A DNA stretch of 39,746 nucleotides from Propionibacteriaceae bacterium AM104-82 (lineage in GTDB: Bacteria > Actinomycetota > Actinomycetes > Propionibacteriales > Propionibacteriaceae), in NCBI GenBank assembly GCA_027658995.1, contig JAQDQK010000029.1:1-39746 (forward strand), read 5' to 3'. The position numbers were made by a program, and so were the translations under genes. The notes under the pieces were generated by a model. It did no database searches. It worked only from the letters and a program-made list of their open reading frames with translations, and was not told the DNA's origin. The stretch's first letter is position 1, and each line of letters begins with the position of its first letter. Positions 1 through 8,699 of this stretch are shown one piece after another.

Positions 1-146
1 CATGCCGGGCCCGGCGACCGTCGCCCCATCAACTGGGGCTACCAACAAGGTAACGGGGCCGGCGCTGTGGGCCCGCAGCCGGGTTGTGCTTCCTGGCGGT
101 GATGAGGAGACGTGGCCTCCTGTGCGAGAGCGCTACCCTGAGGTGC

Positions 147-740
147 ATGCAGAGGATCGCGCTCACGGGCGGCATCGCGTCCGGCAAGTCCTTCGTCGCC
201 GACGAGTTCGCGGCGCTCGGCGCCGTGATCGTCGACTCGGATCTGATCGCCCGCGAGGTGGTCGAGCCGGGCACGCCGGGGCTGGCGCAGATCGTGGAGC
301 GCTTCGGTGAAGACGTGCTGGCGGAGGACGGCTCGCTCAACAGGCCAAGGCTGGGGTCCCTCGTCTTCTCCGACGACGCGGCGCGGGCCGACCTCAACGC
401 GATCGTGCACCCGCTGGTGCGGCGTCGCGCAGCAGAGTTGGAGGCGGCGGCGCCCGAGGGGGCGGTCGTCATCCAGGTCATCCCGCTGCTCGTCGAGACC
501 GGCCTCGACGAGGGCTTTGACACCGTGCTGGTGGTCGACGTGCCGGTCGAGGTGCAGATCGAGCGCCTGATGCGCCGCAACTCCCTGACGGAGGACGAGG
601 CGCTGGCGCGGATCGACGCGCAGGCCGACCGGGGGAGGCGCCTCGCTGCCGCGACCCACGTGATCGGGAACTCGGGTTCGCGCTCCGCGACGCGCCAACG
701 GGTCCGGGAGGTCTGGCGCGACCTGAGCGCCGCCCGCTGA
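147..740 (+). CDS. coaE: Dephospho-CoA kinase
   Basis: Catalyses the last step of coenzyme A synthesis, ATP-dependent phosphorylation of dephospho-CoA, in the cytoplasm. The 197-residue product has the P-loop GGIASGKS at residues 8-15 and the family motif DSDLIAREVV near residue 31; length is normal for a stand-alone CoaE, without the GrpB fusion seen in some actinobacteria. I chose ATG 147 because the P-loop then sits at the expected place. TACCCT (134-139) lies exactly 7 nt upstream, so the mRNA may be leaderless; GAGG at 140-143 is too close to act as a normal ribosome-binding site. The gene ends 3 bp from the convergent tetR gene. Identity is certain; the start is very likely. Confidence 0.96.
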   Translation: MQRIALTGGIASGKSFVADEFAALGAVIVDSDLIAREVVEPGTPGLAQIVERFGEDVLAEDGSLNRPRLGSLVFSDDAARADLNAIVHPLVRRRAAELEAAAPEGAVVIQVIPLLVETGLDEGFDTVLVVDVPVEVQIERLMRRNSLTEDEALARIDAQADRGRRLAAATHVIGNSGSRSATRQRVREVWRDLSAAR

Positions 741-743
741 GCC

Positions 744-1265
744 TCAGCGCTTGACGGAGGCGCGCAGCGTCTCGACGACGCTGAGCAGCGCGTCGATGTC
801 GCGCGGCGTCTCGGCCTGGAACAGCGCGTTGTAGTACAACCCGTCGCCCATCAACACGATGGCCCGCGACACGGCCTCGTCGCCGATCTCCTCGCGCACC
901 ACCTCGGCCCAGGCCTCCTGCGCGCGGCGAAGGACCGCCACGGCCGCCGGGTGCTGGTCGCTGCCGAGCCGGCTGAGCGCGATCAGCGTCCGGTCGAAGG
1001 GGGTCGTGGTCTCCGCAGAGGTGCGCAGGTAGGCGACCGCAGGGCCCGCCGGGTCCTGTCGAAGCCGTTCCAGGTACTCGGCGCCGAGCGCGTCTGCGCG
1101 CTCGACGAGGCCGAGGATCAGCGCCTCGCGGTTGGGGAAGTGGTACAGCAACCCGCCCTTCGACACCTGCGCCCTCGCCGCCACCGCGTCGAGGGTCGCG
1201 GCGCGCTCGCCCTCGGTGGTGAGGATGACCTCGAGGGTGTCGAGAATCCGGTCGCGTGCTGACAT
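744..1265 (-). CDS. TetR-family transcriptional regulator of the adjacent MFS exporter
   Basis: A 173-residue repressor of TetR size. The N-terminal helix-turn-helix covers residues 1-50 (RDRILDTLEVIL, then TLDAVAARAQVSKGGLLYHFPNREAL), and the rest is a ligand-binding helical domain that I cannot assign to a ligand. It is divergent from the MFS gene at 1349 and a perfect 14-bp palindrome lies between them, so autoregulation and repression of the exporter are the natural reading. TAGGCT (1278-1273, minus strand) ends 7 nt before the ATG, so its own mRNA is probably leaderless. Family is certain; target is inferred from position. Confidence 0.93.
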   Translation of the reverse strand: MSARDRILDTLEVILTTEGERAATLDAVAARAQVSKGGLLYHFPNREALILGLVERADALGAEYLERLRQDPAGPAVAYLRTSAETTTPFDRTLIALSRLGSDQHPAAVAVLRRAQEAWAEVVREEIGDEAVSRAIVLMGDGLYYNALFQAETPRDIDALLSVVETLRASVKR

Positions 1266-1272
1266 GTGAGAG

Positions 1273-1313
1273 AGCCTATCGCGTTTGAACTGTACCGTCT
1301 AGACGGTTAAGCT
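1273..1313. promoter_or_regulatory. Divergent tetR / MFS promoters with TetR operator palindrome
   Basis: A perfect palindrome, ACCGTCTAGACGGT, lies at 1294-1307. On the plus strand TTGAAC (1285-1290) and TAAGCT (1308-1313) are 17 bp apart, and the palindrome fills the end of that spacer, the classic position for TetR repression. On the minus strand the tetR -10 is TAGGCT (1278-1273); a -35-like TAGACG 17 bp upstream falls inside the palindrome. One operator could therefore shut both genes. Seen in sequence; binding is inferred. Confidence 0.8.
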
Positions 1314-1348
1314 GGGCTGGTTTGTTCGTGAAGGAAGGTGAACTCGAC

Positions 1349-2851
1349 ATGACGATCACGGAGGCGGCGACGTCCGCGAAGCTGCGCTGGGTGGCCCTGG
1401 CCGTGCTGATGCTTCCGGTGCTTCTGGTGGCCATCGACGGGACGGTGCTCGCGTTCGCCGTGCCCAAGATCTCGGAGGCGCTCAGCCCGACGGGTGCCGA
1501 GTTGCTGTGGATCGTCGACGTCTACGCCCTGGTGCTCGCGGGACTGCTCGTCCCGATGGGCAGCCTGGGGGACCGGTTCGGCAGGCGCCGGATGCTGCTG
1601 ATCGGCGCGACAGGGTTCGCGGCCATCTCCGCCGTCGCGGCCTTCGTGCCGACGGCGGGCGCCCTGATCGCGGCGCGCGCGGCGATGGGCTTCTTCGGCG
1701 CCATGCTGATGCCCGCGACGCTGTCGCTGATCCGCAACATCTTCACCGAGGCCAACGAGCGGCGCATCGCGATCGCCATCTGGGCCGCGGGATTCAGCGG
1801 CGGCGCGGCGCTCGGCCCCATCGTCGGCGGCTTCCTGCTCGAGCACTTCTGGTGGGGCTCTGTGTTCCTGATCGCCGTCCCGATCCTGCTCCCGCTGCTG
1901 ATCGGCGGGCTCAAACTGCTTCCCGAATCGCGCGACCCCAACCCCGGCCCGATCGACGCGCTCAGCACCCTGCTGGTGCTGACCGCCATGACGAGCCTCG
2001 TGTGGAGCATCAAGTCCGTGGCGATCTACGGGCCCAGCCTCCCCGTGGCGGCCGCCTTCGGTCTCGCGCTGGCGACCGGCATCTGGTTCGTGCGCAGGCA
2101 GTTGGCCCAGCCGGTGCCGATGCTTGACGTCAGGCTGTTCACCAACCCGGTCTTCAGCGGATCTGTCGCGGCCAACCTGCTCAGCCTGTTCTCGATGGTC
2201 GGCTTCCTGTTCTTCGTGTCCCAGCACCTCCAACTCGTCTCCGGGAAGACGCCCGTGCAGGCGGGTCTGGTGCTGCTGCCAGGCCTCGCGGTCACGGTGG
2301 TCGCCGGGCTTGTCGTCGTGCGACTGGTGCGCCGCTTCCGGCCGGGCACCCTCGTCGTCGCGGGCCTGCTGCTCAACGCGGTCGGCTATGGGCTGGTCAT
2401 GGTCAGCGGCAAGGCGGGCTCCGACCTCGGGCTGCTGACGGCGTTTGCGATCCTCGGCGCAGGCGTCGGAATGGCGGAGACCATCTCCAACGACCTGATC
2501 CTCTCCAGCGTCCCCGCGGCGAAGGCGGGCGCCGCCTCCGCCATCTCCGAGACGGCCTACGAGGTGGGCTCGGTGCTCGGCACCGCGGTGCTCGGCGGCC
2601 TGCTGACCGCCATCTACCGCGGAGGGGTAGTGCTGCCCGAGGGACTGACCCCACAGCAGGCGGCAACGGCGGGGGAGACCCTTGGCGGTGCGACCGACGT
2701 CGCGGCCCAACTGCCAGCCGACCTCGGCGGACAACTGCTCGCCTCCGCGCAGGCCGCGTTCGACTCTGGTGTCGTCGTCACCTCCGCCATCGGGCTCGGC
2801 CTGATGATCGCCGCCGCGGTGCTGGCACGGGTCACGCTGCGGCGCGCCTAA
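1349..2851 (+). CDS. MFS drug exporter, DHA2 (14-TM) family
   Basis: A 500-residue inner-membrane proton antiporter of the QacA/SmvA/LfrA type, likely exporting toxic organic compounds; the substrate cannot be read from sequence. Visible marks are the TM1 motif DGTVLAFAVPKI, LLWIVDVYALV in TM2, motif A GSLGDRFGRRR after TM2, and motif C GAALGPIVGG in TM5; length and helix count fit 14 TM segments. I chose ATG 1349 because AAGGAAGG (1331-1338) is a good ribosome-binding site at normal spacing; a TTG at 1322 in the same frame has none. Expression is probably controlled by the divergent TetR protein. The stop overlaps the stop of the convergent 2848-3399 gene by 2 bp. Confidence 0.93.
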   Translation: MTITEAATSAKLRWVALAVLMLPVLLVAIDGTVLAFAVPKISEALSPTGAELLWIVDVYALVLAGLLVPMGSLGDRFGRRRMLLIGATGFAAISAVAAFVPTAGALIAARAAMGFFGAMLMPATLSLIRNIFTEANERRIAIAIWAAGFSGGAALGPIVGGFLLEHFWWGSVFLIAVPILLPLLIGGLKLLPESRDPNPGPIDALSTLLVLTAMTSLVWSIKSVAIYGPSLPVAAAFGLALATGIWFVRRQLAQPVPMLDVRLFTNPVFSGSVAANLLSLFSMVGFLFFVSQHLQLVSGKTPVQAGLVLLPGLAVTVVAGLVVVRLVRRFRPGTLVVAGLLLNAVGYGLVMVSGKAGSDLGLLTAFAILGAGVGMAETISNDLILSSVPAAKAGAASAISETAYEVGSVLGTAVLGGLLTAIYRGGVVLPEGLTPQQAATAGETLGGATDVAAQLPADLGGQLLASAQAAFDSGVVVTSAIGLGLMIAAAVLARVTLRRA

Positions 2852-3399
2852 GCCACCCGGTAGCGCAGATACGCGACGGATCCGTCCAGGGTCGCCTGTT
2901 CCACGAGGCGGAGGTCCTGGAGGCGCTCGTGGCGCGCGAAGAACGGGATGCCGCCGCCGACCAGCACCGGGAAGATCCGTAGCCGGTACTCGTCGATCAG
3001 GCCGAGGTCGGCGGCGTCGGCCGCGAGGTCGGCCCCTCCGATGGCAATCTCGCCGCCGGGCTCCGAGCGCAGCCGCGCGATCTCCTCTGCCAGCGGCCAC
3101 TGCGCGAGCCGGGTGTTTCCCTCGACCTTGCGGAGGGTGTCGGAGAAGACGACCTTCGGGAGCGCCCGCCAGATCGCCGCGAACTCGACCTCGTCGGCCG
3201 TCCAGGTCGGGTCGTCGTGCTCCCAGTAGACCATCGTCTCGTACAGTCGCCTGCCGAGCAGGTGCACGCCGACCCCGCGCACCTCCTGCGTCGCGGCGCG
3301 GAAGGCCTCGGGGCCGGGGACGGACCAGTCGAACCGGCCGTCCGGCCCGACGATGTAGCCGTCGAGGGACATGGACATGGAATAGACGACATCGCGCAT
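2848..3399 (-). CDS. RibD C-terminal / dihydrofolate reductase-like family protein
   Basis: A 183-residue protein of the YyaP/YwjB-type DHFR-like superfamily. The start (SMSMSLDGYI), LLGRRLYETM, VVFSDTL and the distal GGADLAADAADLGLIDEYRLR and FPVLVGGG segments are typical of NADPH-binding RibD_C proteins. The specific substrate is unknown; most such single-domain proteins are uncharacterised reductases. It follows the methyltransferase gene by 15 bp on the same strand and has a strong ribosome-binding site (AAGGGGG), so the two are probably cotranscribed. Its stop overlaps the stop of the convergent MFS gene. Confidence 0.88.
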   Translation of the reverse strand: MRDVVYSMSMSLDGYIVGPDGRFDWSVPGPEAFRAATQEVRGVGVHLLGRRLYETMVYWEHDDPTWTADEVEFAAIWRALPKVVFSDTLRKVEGNTRLAQWPLAEEIARLRSEPGGEIAIGGADLAADAADLGLIDEYRLRIFPVLVGGGIPFFARHERLQDLRLVEQATLDGSVAYLRYRVA

Positions 3400-3414
3400 G
3401 GCGACCCCCTTCGT

Positions 3415-4146
3415 TCAGCCCAGTGTGAACCGCCAGGCCTGCGTTGTGTAGCCCTCCGTGACGGTGTCTCCCGCGTTGGCGTCGAGGAGGGCCTGCCAGC
3501 GGGCGAGCCGATCGGCCTTCGTCGCCTGGTCGGCCACCATGAACGGCGAGTGCGTCGTGCGGATCCGCAGATAGTCCTCGGCGGGCACCTCACGGCTCCA
3601 CCGGAAGATCAGTTCCTGGCAGGCGCCGAGCGGTTCGCGCACATCGGGGCGCCCTTCGCCCAGCAGATCCGTGCCGCGCAGCGCATCCTGGATGGCCTCG
3701 AACTCCTCCTGCCAACCGGCCGAGGGCACGTGCATGTTCCACACCAGCGCGAGCGTGCCTCCCGGGCGCAGCAGCCTTGCCGCCTCCGCCGACGCGGCCG
3801 CCGGATCCATCCAGTGCCAGGCCTGAGCGACCAGGATCGCGTCGAAGGATCCCGGCGGCAGCCCCGTCGACTCCGCGGTCGCCTCGACGGCGCGGACCTC
3901 CGGGAGACGCTCGCGCAGCACGCCGAGCATCGAGGTCGACGGATCGACAGCGGTGACGGCGAGGCCGCGCGCGACGAGGGAGTCGGTCAACCGGCCGGTG
4001 CCCGCGCCCAGGTCGAGCACGTCGACGGCACCCTCAGGCAGCATCCAGTCGACGACCTCGTCCGGGAACGGCGGCCGCAGCCGGTGGTACTGGTCGCCGA
4101 TCGTCTTGAAACTGTCGGCCCGCTCGCGCCGGTTGTCGGTGGTCAT
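3415..4146 (-). CDS. Class I SAM-dependent methyltransferase (UbiE/type 11-like)
   Basis: A 243-residue cytoplasmic methyltransferase of the Methyltransf_11 type. The SAM-binding motif I VLDLGAGTGRL is at residues 42-52, followed by the acidic VTAVDPS strand, the motif around FDAILVAQAWHWMDP, and RLLRPGGTLALVW. The substrate cannot be predicted. Its start lies 5 bp downstream of the gcvP stop, but TAGCCT (4159-4154, minus strand) ends exactly 7 nt before the ATG and spans the gcvP stop region. This suggests an independent, leaderless promoter at the end of gcvP rather than simple membership in the gcv operon. It probably forms a two-gene unit with the RibD-like gene. Confidence 0.9.
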   Translation of the reverse strand: MTTDNRRERADSFKTIGDQYHRLRPPFPDEVVDWMLPEGAVDVLDLGAGTGRLTDSLVARGLAVTAVDPSTSMLGVLRERLPEVRAVEATAESTGLPPGSFDAILVAQAWHWMDPAAASAEAARLLRPGGTLALVWNMHVPSAGWQEEFEAIQDALRGTDLLGEGRPDVREPLGACQELIFRWSREVPAEDYLRIRTTHSPFMVADQATKADRLARWQALLDANAGDTVTEGYTTQAWRFTLG

Positions 4147-4151
4147 GGACC

Positions 4152-6995
4152 TCAGGCTAGCGGCGCGCCGTCCTCATCGAGCCAGGGCGGGCAGGCGCAC
4201 ACCAGGTTTCGGTCGCCGTAGGCGTTGTCGACCCGGCCGACCGGCGGCCAGTACTTGTCGACCCGGAAGGCGCCGGGCGGGAAGCAGCCGACCTCGCGCG
4301 AGTACGGCCTGTCCCACTCGGCCACCAGGTCCTCGGTGGTGTGCGGGGCGTGCCTGAGCGGCGAGTCCTGGGCCGGGATCCGACCCTCGACGACGTCGCC
4401 CGCCTCGCGCGCGATGTCGAGCATCGCGGTGACGAACCGGTCCAGTTCGGCAAGCGGTTCCGACTCGGTCGGCTCCACCATCAGCGTGCCGGGCACCGGG
4501 AAGGACATCGTCGGCGCGTGGAAGCCGTGGTCGATCAGGCGCTTGGCGATGTCGTCAACAGTGACCCCGTGATCGGCGAAGCCGCGCGGGTCGACGATGC
4601 ACTCGTGCGCCACCCTGCCCTTGTCGCCCCGGTACAGGATCGGGTAGGCCTCCGCGAGCCTGGTCGCCAGGTAGTTGGCGTTCAGGATCGCGACGCGGGT
4701 CGCCTGCGTGACGCCTGCCCCGCCCATCAGCCTGAGGTAGGCCCACGAGATCAGCAGGATCGACGCCGACCCGAACGGCGCCGCCGAGACGGCGCCCTCG
4801 TCGCCGGTGCCCGGGTCGCTCGGCAGGTGCTCCGCCAGGTGCGCCTTGACGCCGATCGGGCCCATGCCCGGGCCGCCGCCGCCGTGCGGGATCGCGAAGG
4901 TCTTGTGCAGGTTCAGGTGGCTGACGTCGCCGCCCAGGTCGCCAGGTCGCACCAGGCCCACCATGGCGTTCATGTTGGCGCCGTCGATGTAGACCTGGCC
5001 GCCGTGCTCGTGCGTGATGTCGCAGACCTGGCGCACCGTCTCCTCGAAGACGCCGTGCGTCGACGGGTAGGTGATCATCACGGCAGCGAGGCGGTCGCCC
5101 GCCTCCGCGGCCTTCGCCGCGAAGTCGGCCACGTCGATGTCGCCGTTGTCCGCCGACTTCACCGGCACCACCTTCAGGCCCGCCATCGACGCAGATGCCG
5201 GGTTGGTGCCGTGCGCAGAGGTCGGGATCAGGCAGATGTCGCGCTCGTCGCCGCGCGCCTCGTGGTAGGCGCGGATCGTCATCAGCCCGGCGTACTCGCC
5301 CTGCGCCCCCGAGTTGGGCTGCATCGAGAACGCGTCATAGCCGGTGATCTCGCAGAGCTTGTCCTCGAGGTCCTCGATCATCTCGAGGTAGCCCTCGGCC
5401 TGGCCCGACGGGGCGTAGGGATGGATCGTGGCGAACTCCGGCCAGGTGATGGCGGCCATCTCGGCAGCCGCGTTGAGCTTCATGGTGCACGAGCCGAGCG
5501 GGATCATCGCCCGGTCGAGCGCCAGGTCGCGGTCGCTGAGGCGACGCATGTAGCGCATCATCTCCGACTCGGCCCGGTTCATGTGGAACACGGGGTGCGT
5601 CAGGTAGTCGCTCTCCCGGAGCAGGTCGTCCGGGATGGCGGGCGCCTCCGCGAGCGCCTCGGCCGCGTCGATGCCGAACGCGTCGAGCACCCGGGCGAGC
5701 ACCTCGAGCGTCGTGGTCTCGTCGCAGGAGATGCCGACCTTGTCGCGGCCGACCTTGCGAAGGTTGATGCCCCGCTGCTGTGCCGCGGCGAGGATGCCCG
5801 CCTGGCCGACCCCGACCGTGACGGTGATGGTGTCGAAGAAGTGATCGGGCTCGACGTGCGCGCCGCCGGCCCGCAGCGCCTCCGCGAGCGTGACCGTCAT
5901 CAGGTGCACCCGCTGCGCGATCGCCCGCAGCCCCGCGGGGCCGTGGAAGACGGCGTAGAAGGAGGCCATCACCGCGAGCAGGGCCTGTGCCGTGCACACG
6001 TTCGACGTCGCCTTCTCGCGGCGGATGTGCTGCTCGCGGGCCTGCAGCGCGAGCCGGTAGGCGCGGTTGCCGTTGGCGTCGCGCGAGACGCCGACCAGGC
6101 GCCCCGGCATGATCCGCTTCAGCGAGTCGCGGCAGGCGAGGAACGCGGCGTGCGGCCCGCCGAAGCCGGGCTGCACGCCGAAGCGCTGCGTCGACCCCAC
6201 GGCGATGTCCGCCCCCATCGCGCCCGGCTCCTTGACCAGGCACAGCGCGAGCAGGTCGGTGTCGGCGATCGCCAGCGCACCGACCTCATGCAGCGCGTCG
6301 AACAGCGGCGCGTAGTCGCGCAGTTCGCCGTGCGTGCCGGGGTAGGCGACGATCGCGCCGAACCAGGTGTCGTCGGGCTGCGCCTCCTCGACGGGGCCCG
6401 AGACCAGGTCGATGCCGTAGGGCGTCGCGCGGGTCGCGAGCACGGCCCGCACCTGCGGGTGCAGGTCGTCGGCGACGAAGAACCTGCTCCGCTTGCCGCG
6501 GGCGTGGTTGAACGCCATCACCATGGCCTCGGCGGCCGCGGTCGCCTCGTCGAGCAGCGACGCGCCCGCCACCTCGAGGCCGGTCAGGTCGATCACCATG
6601 GTCTGGAAGTTCAGCAGCGCCTCGAGGCGGCCCTGCGCGATCTCCGGCTGGTAGGGCGTGTAGGCCGTGTACCAGGCGGGGTTCTCCAGGATGTTGCGCT
6701 GGATGGCGGGCGGCGTGACCGTCCCGTGGTAGCCCTGGCCGATCATCGACGTGTGCACGACGTTGCGCGACCCGAGGCGCCGAAGCTCCTCGAGCACCGC
6801 GCCCTCCGTCATGGGGGCCCAGCCGAGCGGCCGGTCCTGGCGGAGGCTGCCCGGCACGGCCTCGTCGATGAGGTCGTCGAGCGAATCCACCCCGAGCGCG
6901 CCGAGCATGGCGTCCATCTCGGCCGGGCTGGGGCCGATGTGGCGCCGGTTGGCGAAGTCGTCGGGGTCGTAGGCGGTGGGCTCCCAGGTTGGCAC
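4152..6995 (-). CDS. gcvP: Glycine dehydrogenase (decarboxylating), P-protein
   Basis: The PLP enzyme of the glycine cleavage system: it decarboxylates glycine and passes the aminomethyl group to the lipoyl arm of GcvH. At 947 residues it is the full fused form with both homologous halves. Marks include the N-terminal [14 protein letters not shown], the pattern around GQGYHGT, the PLP-lysine region [18 protein letters not shown], and [14 protein letters not shown] near the C-terminus. It starts with GTG at 6995, 4 nt after the gcvH stop, so translation is probably coupled. It is the last gene of gcvT-gcvH-gcvP and should share glycine-riboswitch control. Confidence 0.97.
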   Translation of the reverse strand: MPTWEPTAYDPDDFANRRHIGPSPAEMDAMLGALGVDSLDDLIDEAVPGSLRQDRPLGWAPMTEGAVLEELRRLGSRNVVHTSMIGQGYHGTVTPPAIQRNILENPAWYTAYTPYQPEIAQGRLEALLNFQTMVIDLTGLEVAGASLLDEATAAAEAMVMAFNHARGKRSRFFVADDLHPQVRAVLATRATPYGIDLVSGPVEEAQPDDTWFGAIVAYPGTHGELRDYAPLFDALHEVGALAIADTDLLALCLVKEPGAMGADIAVGSTQRFGVQPGFGGPHAAFLACRDSLKRIMPGRLVGVSRDANGNRAYRLALQAREQHIRREKATSNVCTAQALLAVMASFYAVFHGPAGLRAIAQRVHLMTVTLAEALRAGGAHVEPDHFFDTITVTVGVGQAGILAAAQQRGINLRKVGRDKVGISCDETTTLEVLARVLDAFGIDAAEALAEAPAIPDDLLRESDYLTHPVFHMNRAESEMMRYMRRLSDRDLALDRAMIPLGSCTMKLNAAAEMAAITWPEFATIHPYAPSGQAEGYLEMIEDLEDKLCEITGYDAFSMQPNSGAQGEYAGLMTIRAYHEARGDERDICLIPTSAHGTNPASASMAGLKVVPVKSADNGDIDVADFAAKAAEAGDRLAAVMITYPSTHGVFEETVRQVCDITHEHGGQVYIDGANMNAMVGLVRPGDLGGDVSHLNLHKTFAIPHGGGGPGMGPIGVKAHLAEHLPSDPGTGDEGAVSAAPFGSASILLISWAYLRLMGGAGVTQATRVAILNANYLATRLAEAYPILYRGDKGRVAHECIVDPRGFADHGVTVDDIAKRLIDHGFHAPTMSFPVPGTLMVEPTESEPLAELDRFVTAMLDIAREAGDVVEGRIPAQDSPLRHAPHTTEDLVAEWDRPYSREVGCFPPGAFRVDKYWPPVGRVDNAYGDRNLVCACPPWLDEDGAPLA

Positions 6996-6999
6996 AGGC

Positions 7000-7359
7000 T
7001 CAGCCGATCATCTCGCGGTAGGCGGCCTGGTCCATCAGCTCGTCGAGCTGGGCGGGGTCGGTCGGGTCGATCCGGAACACCCAGGTGCCCATCGGGTCGG
7101 CGTTGATCGTCTCAGGGGCGTCGTTGAGGTCCTCGTTGACGGCGGTGATCACCCCGTCGATCGCGGCGGTGATGCCGGAGGCGGCCTTCGTGGAGTCGAT
7201 GGCGACGACCTCGTCGCCCTTGCTGACGGAGGCGCCGACCTCGGGGAGTTCGACGAAGACGATGTCGCCCAGTTCGCTTGCGGCGTGCTCGGTGATGCCG
7301 ACGGCCACGTCGTCGCCGGAGGGGTCGAGCCATTCGTGCTCGGTGGTGAACTTCAGCAT
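7000..7359 (-). CDS. gcvH: Glycine cleavage system H protein
   Basis: The 119-residue lipoyl carrier that shuttles aminomethyl groups between GcvP and GcvT. The lipoylation site is Lys58 in AIDSTKAAS; the more usual context is ES(V)KA, so the DSTK variant is slightly unusual but keeps the lysine. The start [10 protein letters not shown] is canonical for the family and defines ATG 7359, although the frame stays open further upstream; AAGGAA 7 nt before the ATG is the ribosome-binding site. It lies 10 bp after gcvT and 4 bp before gcvP. Confidence 0.97.
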   Translation of the reverse strand: MLKFTTEHEWLDPSGDDVAVGITEHAASELGDIVFVELPEVGASVSKGDEVVAIDSTKAASGITAAIDGVITAVNEDLNDAPETINADPMGTWVFRIDPTDPAQLDELMDQAAYREMIG

Positions 7360-7369
7360 GTCTGGTTCC

Positions 7370-8476
7370 TTATCGGTGGTAGTTGTGGGCAACGAAGGGG
7401 AGGGGTGCGACGTCGGCGGGGACGCGCTTGCCGCGCACCTCCGCGTAGACGCGGTCGCCGGCGGAGCCGGCCTCGACGAGTGCCATCGCGATGGGGGCGC
7501 CGAGCGTAGCGGCGAAGCCGCCCGAGGTGACGACGCCGATCGGGTCGGGGGCGTCCTCCGAGGCGAACACGGCGGCGCCTTCGCGCACGGGCGCCCTTCC
7601 GTCGATCCGCAGCCCGATCCGCTCGCGCGGGGCGCCGTCGGCAAGGTGGGCCTCGATGGTGTCGGCGCCGGGGTAGCCGCCCGCCCGCGAGCCGCCTGGT
7701 CGGCGGACCTTCGGGATCGCCCAGTTCAGGCCCGCCTCGACGGGGGAGATGTCCTCGGTGAGTTCGTGACCGTAGAGCGGCATGCCCGCCTCGAGGCGCA
7801 GCGAGTCGCGCGCGCCGAGCCCTGCGGGGGCCACCTCGTCCATGGCGAGCAGCGCGCGGGCGAACTCGACGGCCCTGTCGTTGGGGACCGAGACCTCGAA
7901 GCCGTCCTCGCCGGTGTAGCCGGAGCGCGACACCCACACCTCGGTGCCGTCCCAGTCGAGGGCGACGGAGTCCATGAAGGTGAGGTCGGCGACGCCGTCG
8001 ATCAGGCGGCCGAGCGCCTCTGCGGCCTTCGGACCCTGGAGCGCGAGGAGCGCGCGGTCGTCGAGGTGCGTGACGGTGACGCCGTCGAGGGCGCGGAGCC
8101 GCTCCAGGTCGACGTCGGTGCGGGCGGCGTTGAGGACGAGCAGGAAGTGGTCGCCACGGTTGGCGAACATCAGGTCGTCGACGACCCCGCCGTCGTCGGT
8201 GGTGATCAGGCCGTAGCGCTGCCGCGACTCGGCGAGCCCGGCGGCGCTGGCCGGGATCAGGCTCTCGAGCGCCGCCGCCGCGTCGGCGAGGTCGCCGGAG
8301 TCGGGGGTGATGAGCACCTGCCCCATGTGGGACACGTCGAAGAGCGACGCCGCCTGGCGGGTGTGCTGGTGTTCTGCGATGATCCCGGCGAACTGCACGG
8401 GGAGTTCCCACCCCGCGTAGTCGACGAGCCTGCCACCCAGTTCACGGTGCAGTGGATGAAGCGCGGTTCTCGCCAT
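7370..8476 (-). CDS. gcvT: Aminomethyltransferase, glycine cleavage T protein
   Basis: A 368-residue tetrahydrofolate-dependent aminomethyltransferase that releases ammonia and makes 5,10-methylene-THF from the aminomethyl group on GcvH. Family features are LHPLHRELGGRLVDYAGWELPVQF at the N-terminus, SLFDVSHMGQ, SRSGYTGEDGFEV in the middle, and GLGARDSLRLEAGMPLYGHEL with the folate-site residues. AGAAGGGG 8-9 nt before the ATG is a clear ribosome-binding site. First gene of the gcv operon, directly behind the tandem glycine riboswitch at 8529-8683. Confidence 0.97.
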   Translation of the reverse strand: MARTALHPLHRELGGRLVDYAGWELPVQFAGIIAEHQHTRQAASLFDVSHMGQVLITPDSGDLADAAAALESLIPASAAGLAESRQRYGLITTDDGGVVDDLMFANRGDHFLLVLNAARTDVDLERLRALDGVTVTHLDDRALLALQGPKAAEALGRLIDGVADLTFMDSVALDWDGTEVWVSRSGYTGEDGFEVSVPNDRAVEFARALLAMDEVAPAGLGARDSLRLEAGMPLYGHELTEDISPVEAGLNWAIPKVRRPGGSRAGGYPGADTIEAHLADGAPRERIGLRIDGRAPVREGAAVFASEDAPDPIGVVTSGGFAATLGAPIAMALVEAGSAGDRVYAEVRGKRVPADVAPLPFVAHNYHR

Positions 8477-8528
8477 TGATAAGCCCCTTCTGCCGCGTGC
8501 GGCGCCCTCGGGTGGTCACCACCCTAAG

Positions 8529-8683
8529 CCCCCTCTGTCGCGGTTGCCTGAGATCTTCGTATCCTTCGGCGGGCCAATGGCCTCTTTCCAGAGTTCCAGC
8601 GTCGGCACGGTCCTGGGGCCTGAGAGTTTCCGGGGCGGTTGCTCCTTCGGCACCGGCGCGAGGCCGGTTCTCCCGTGTCGACA
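8529..8683 (-). promoter_or_regulatory. Tandem glycine riboswitch
   Basis: Read on the minus strand, two aptamers are visible. The first (about 8683-8605) has GGGAGA, the hallmark GCCGAAGGAGCAA and CTCTCAGGC, closed by a P1 pairing of CACGG with CCGTG. The second (about 8600-8529) has CTCTGGAAAGAG, GCCGAAGG, CTCAGGCA and GACAGAGGGG. This is the classic cooperative gcvT glycine riboswitch, which activates glycine cleavage genes when glycine is high. Between aptamer 2 and the gcvT ribosome-binding site lie two small hairpins (GGGTGG-TGA-CCACCC at 8524-8510 and GCCGC-AC-GCGGC at 8503-8492) that may form the expression platform. Confidence 0.93.
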
Positions 8684-8699
8684 GGTGAAGCCTAGCGGA

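Noticed and set aside
1..146. Small palindromes (CCGGGCCCGG at 5-14, GGCGAC-C-GTCGCC at 13-25) before coaE
   Set aside because: Too short and GC-rich to separate from chance; could be the end of a terminator of an upstream gene outside the window.
4341..7106. A long open frame on the plus strand opposite gcvP
   Set aside because: It mirrors the gcvP codons of a high-GC gene, its product is Arg/His/Val-rich low-complexity sequence without any domain, and gcvP itself is complete.
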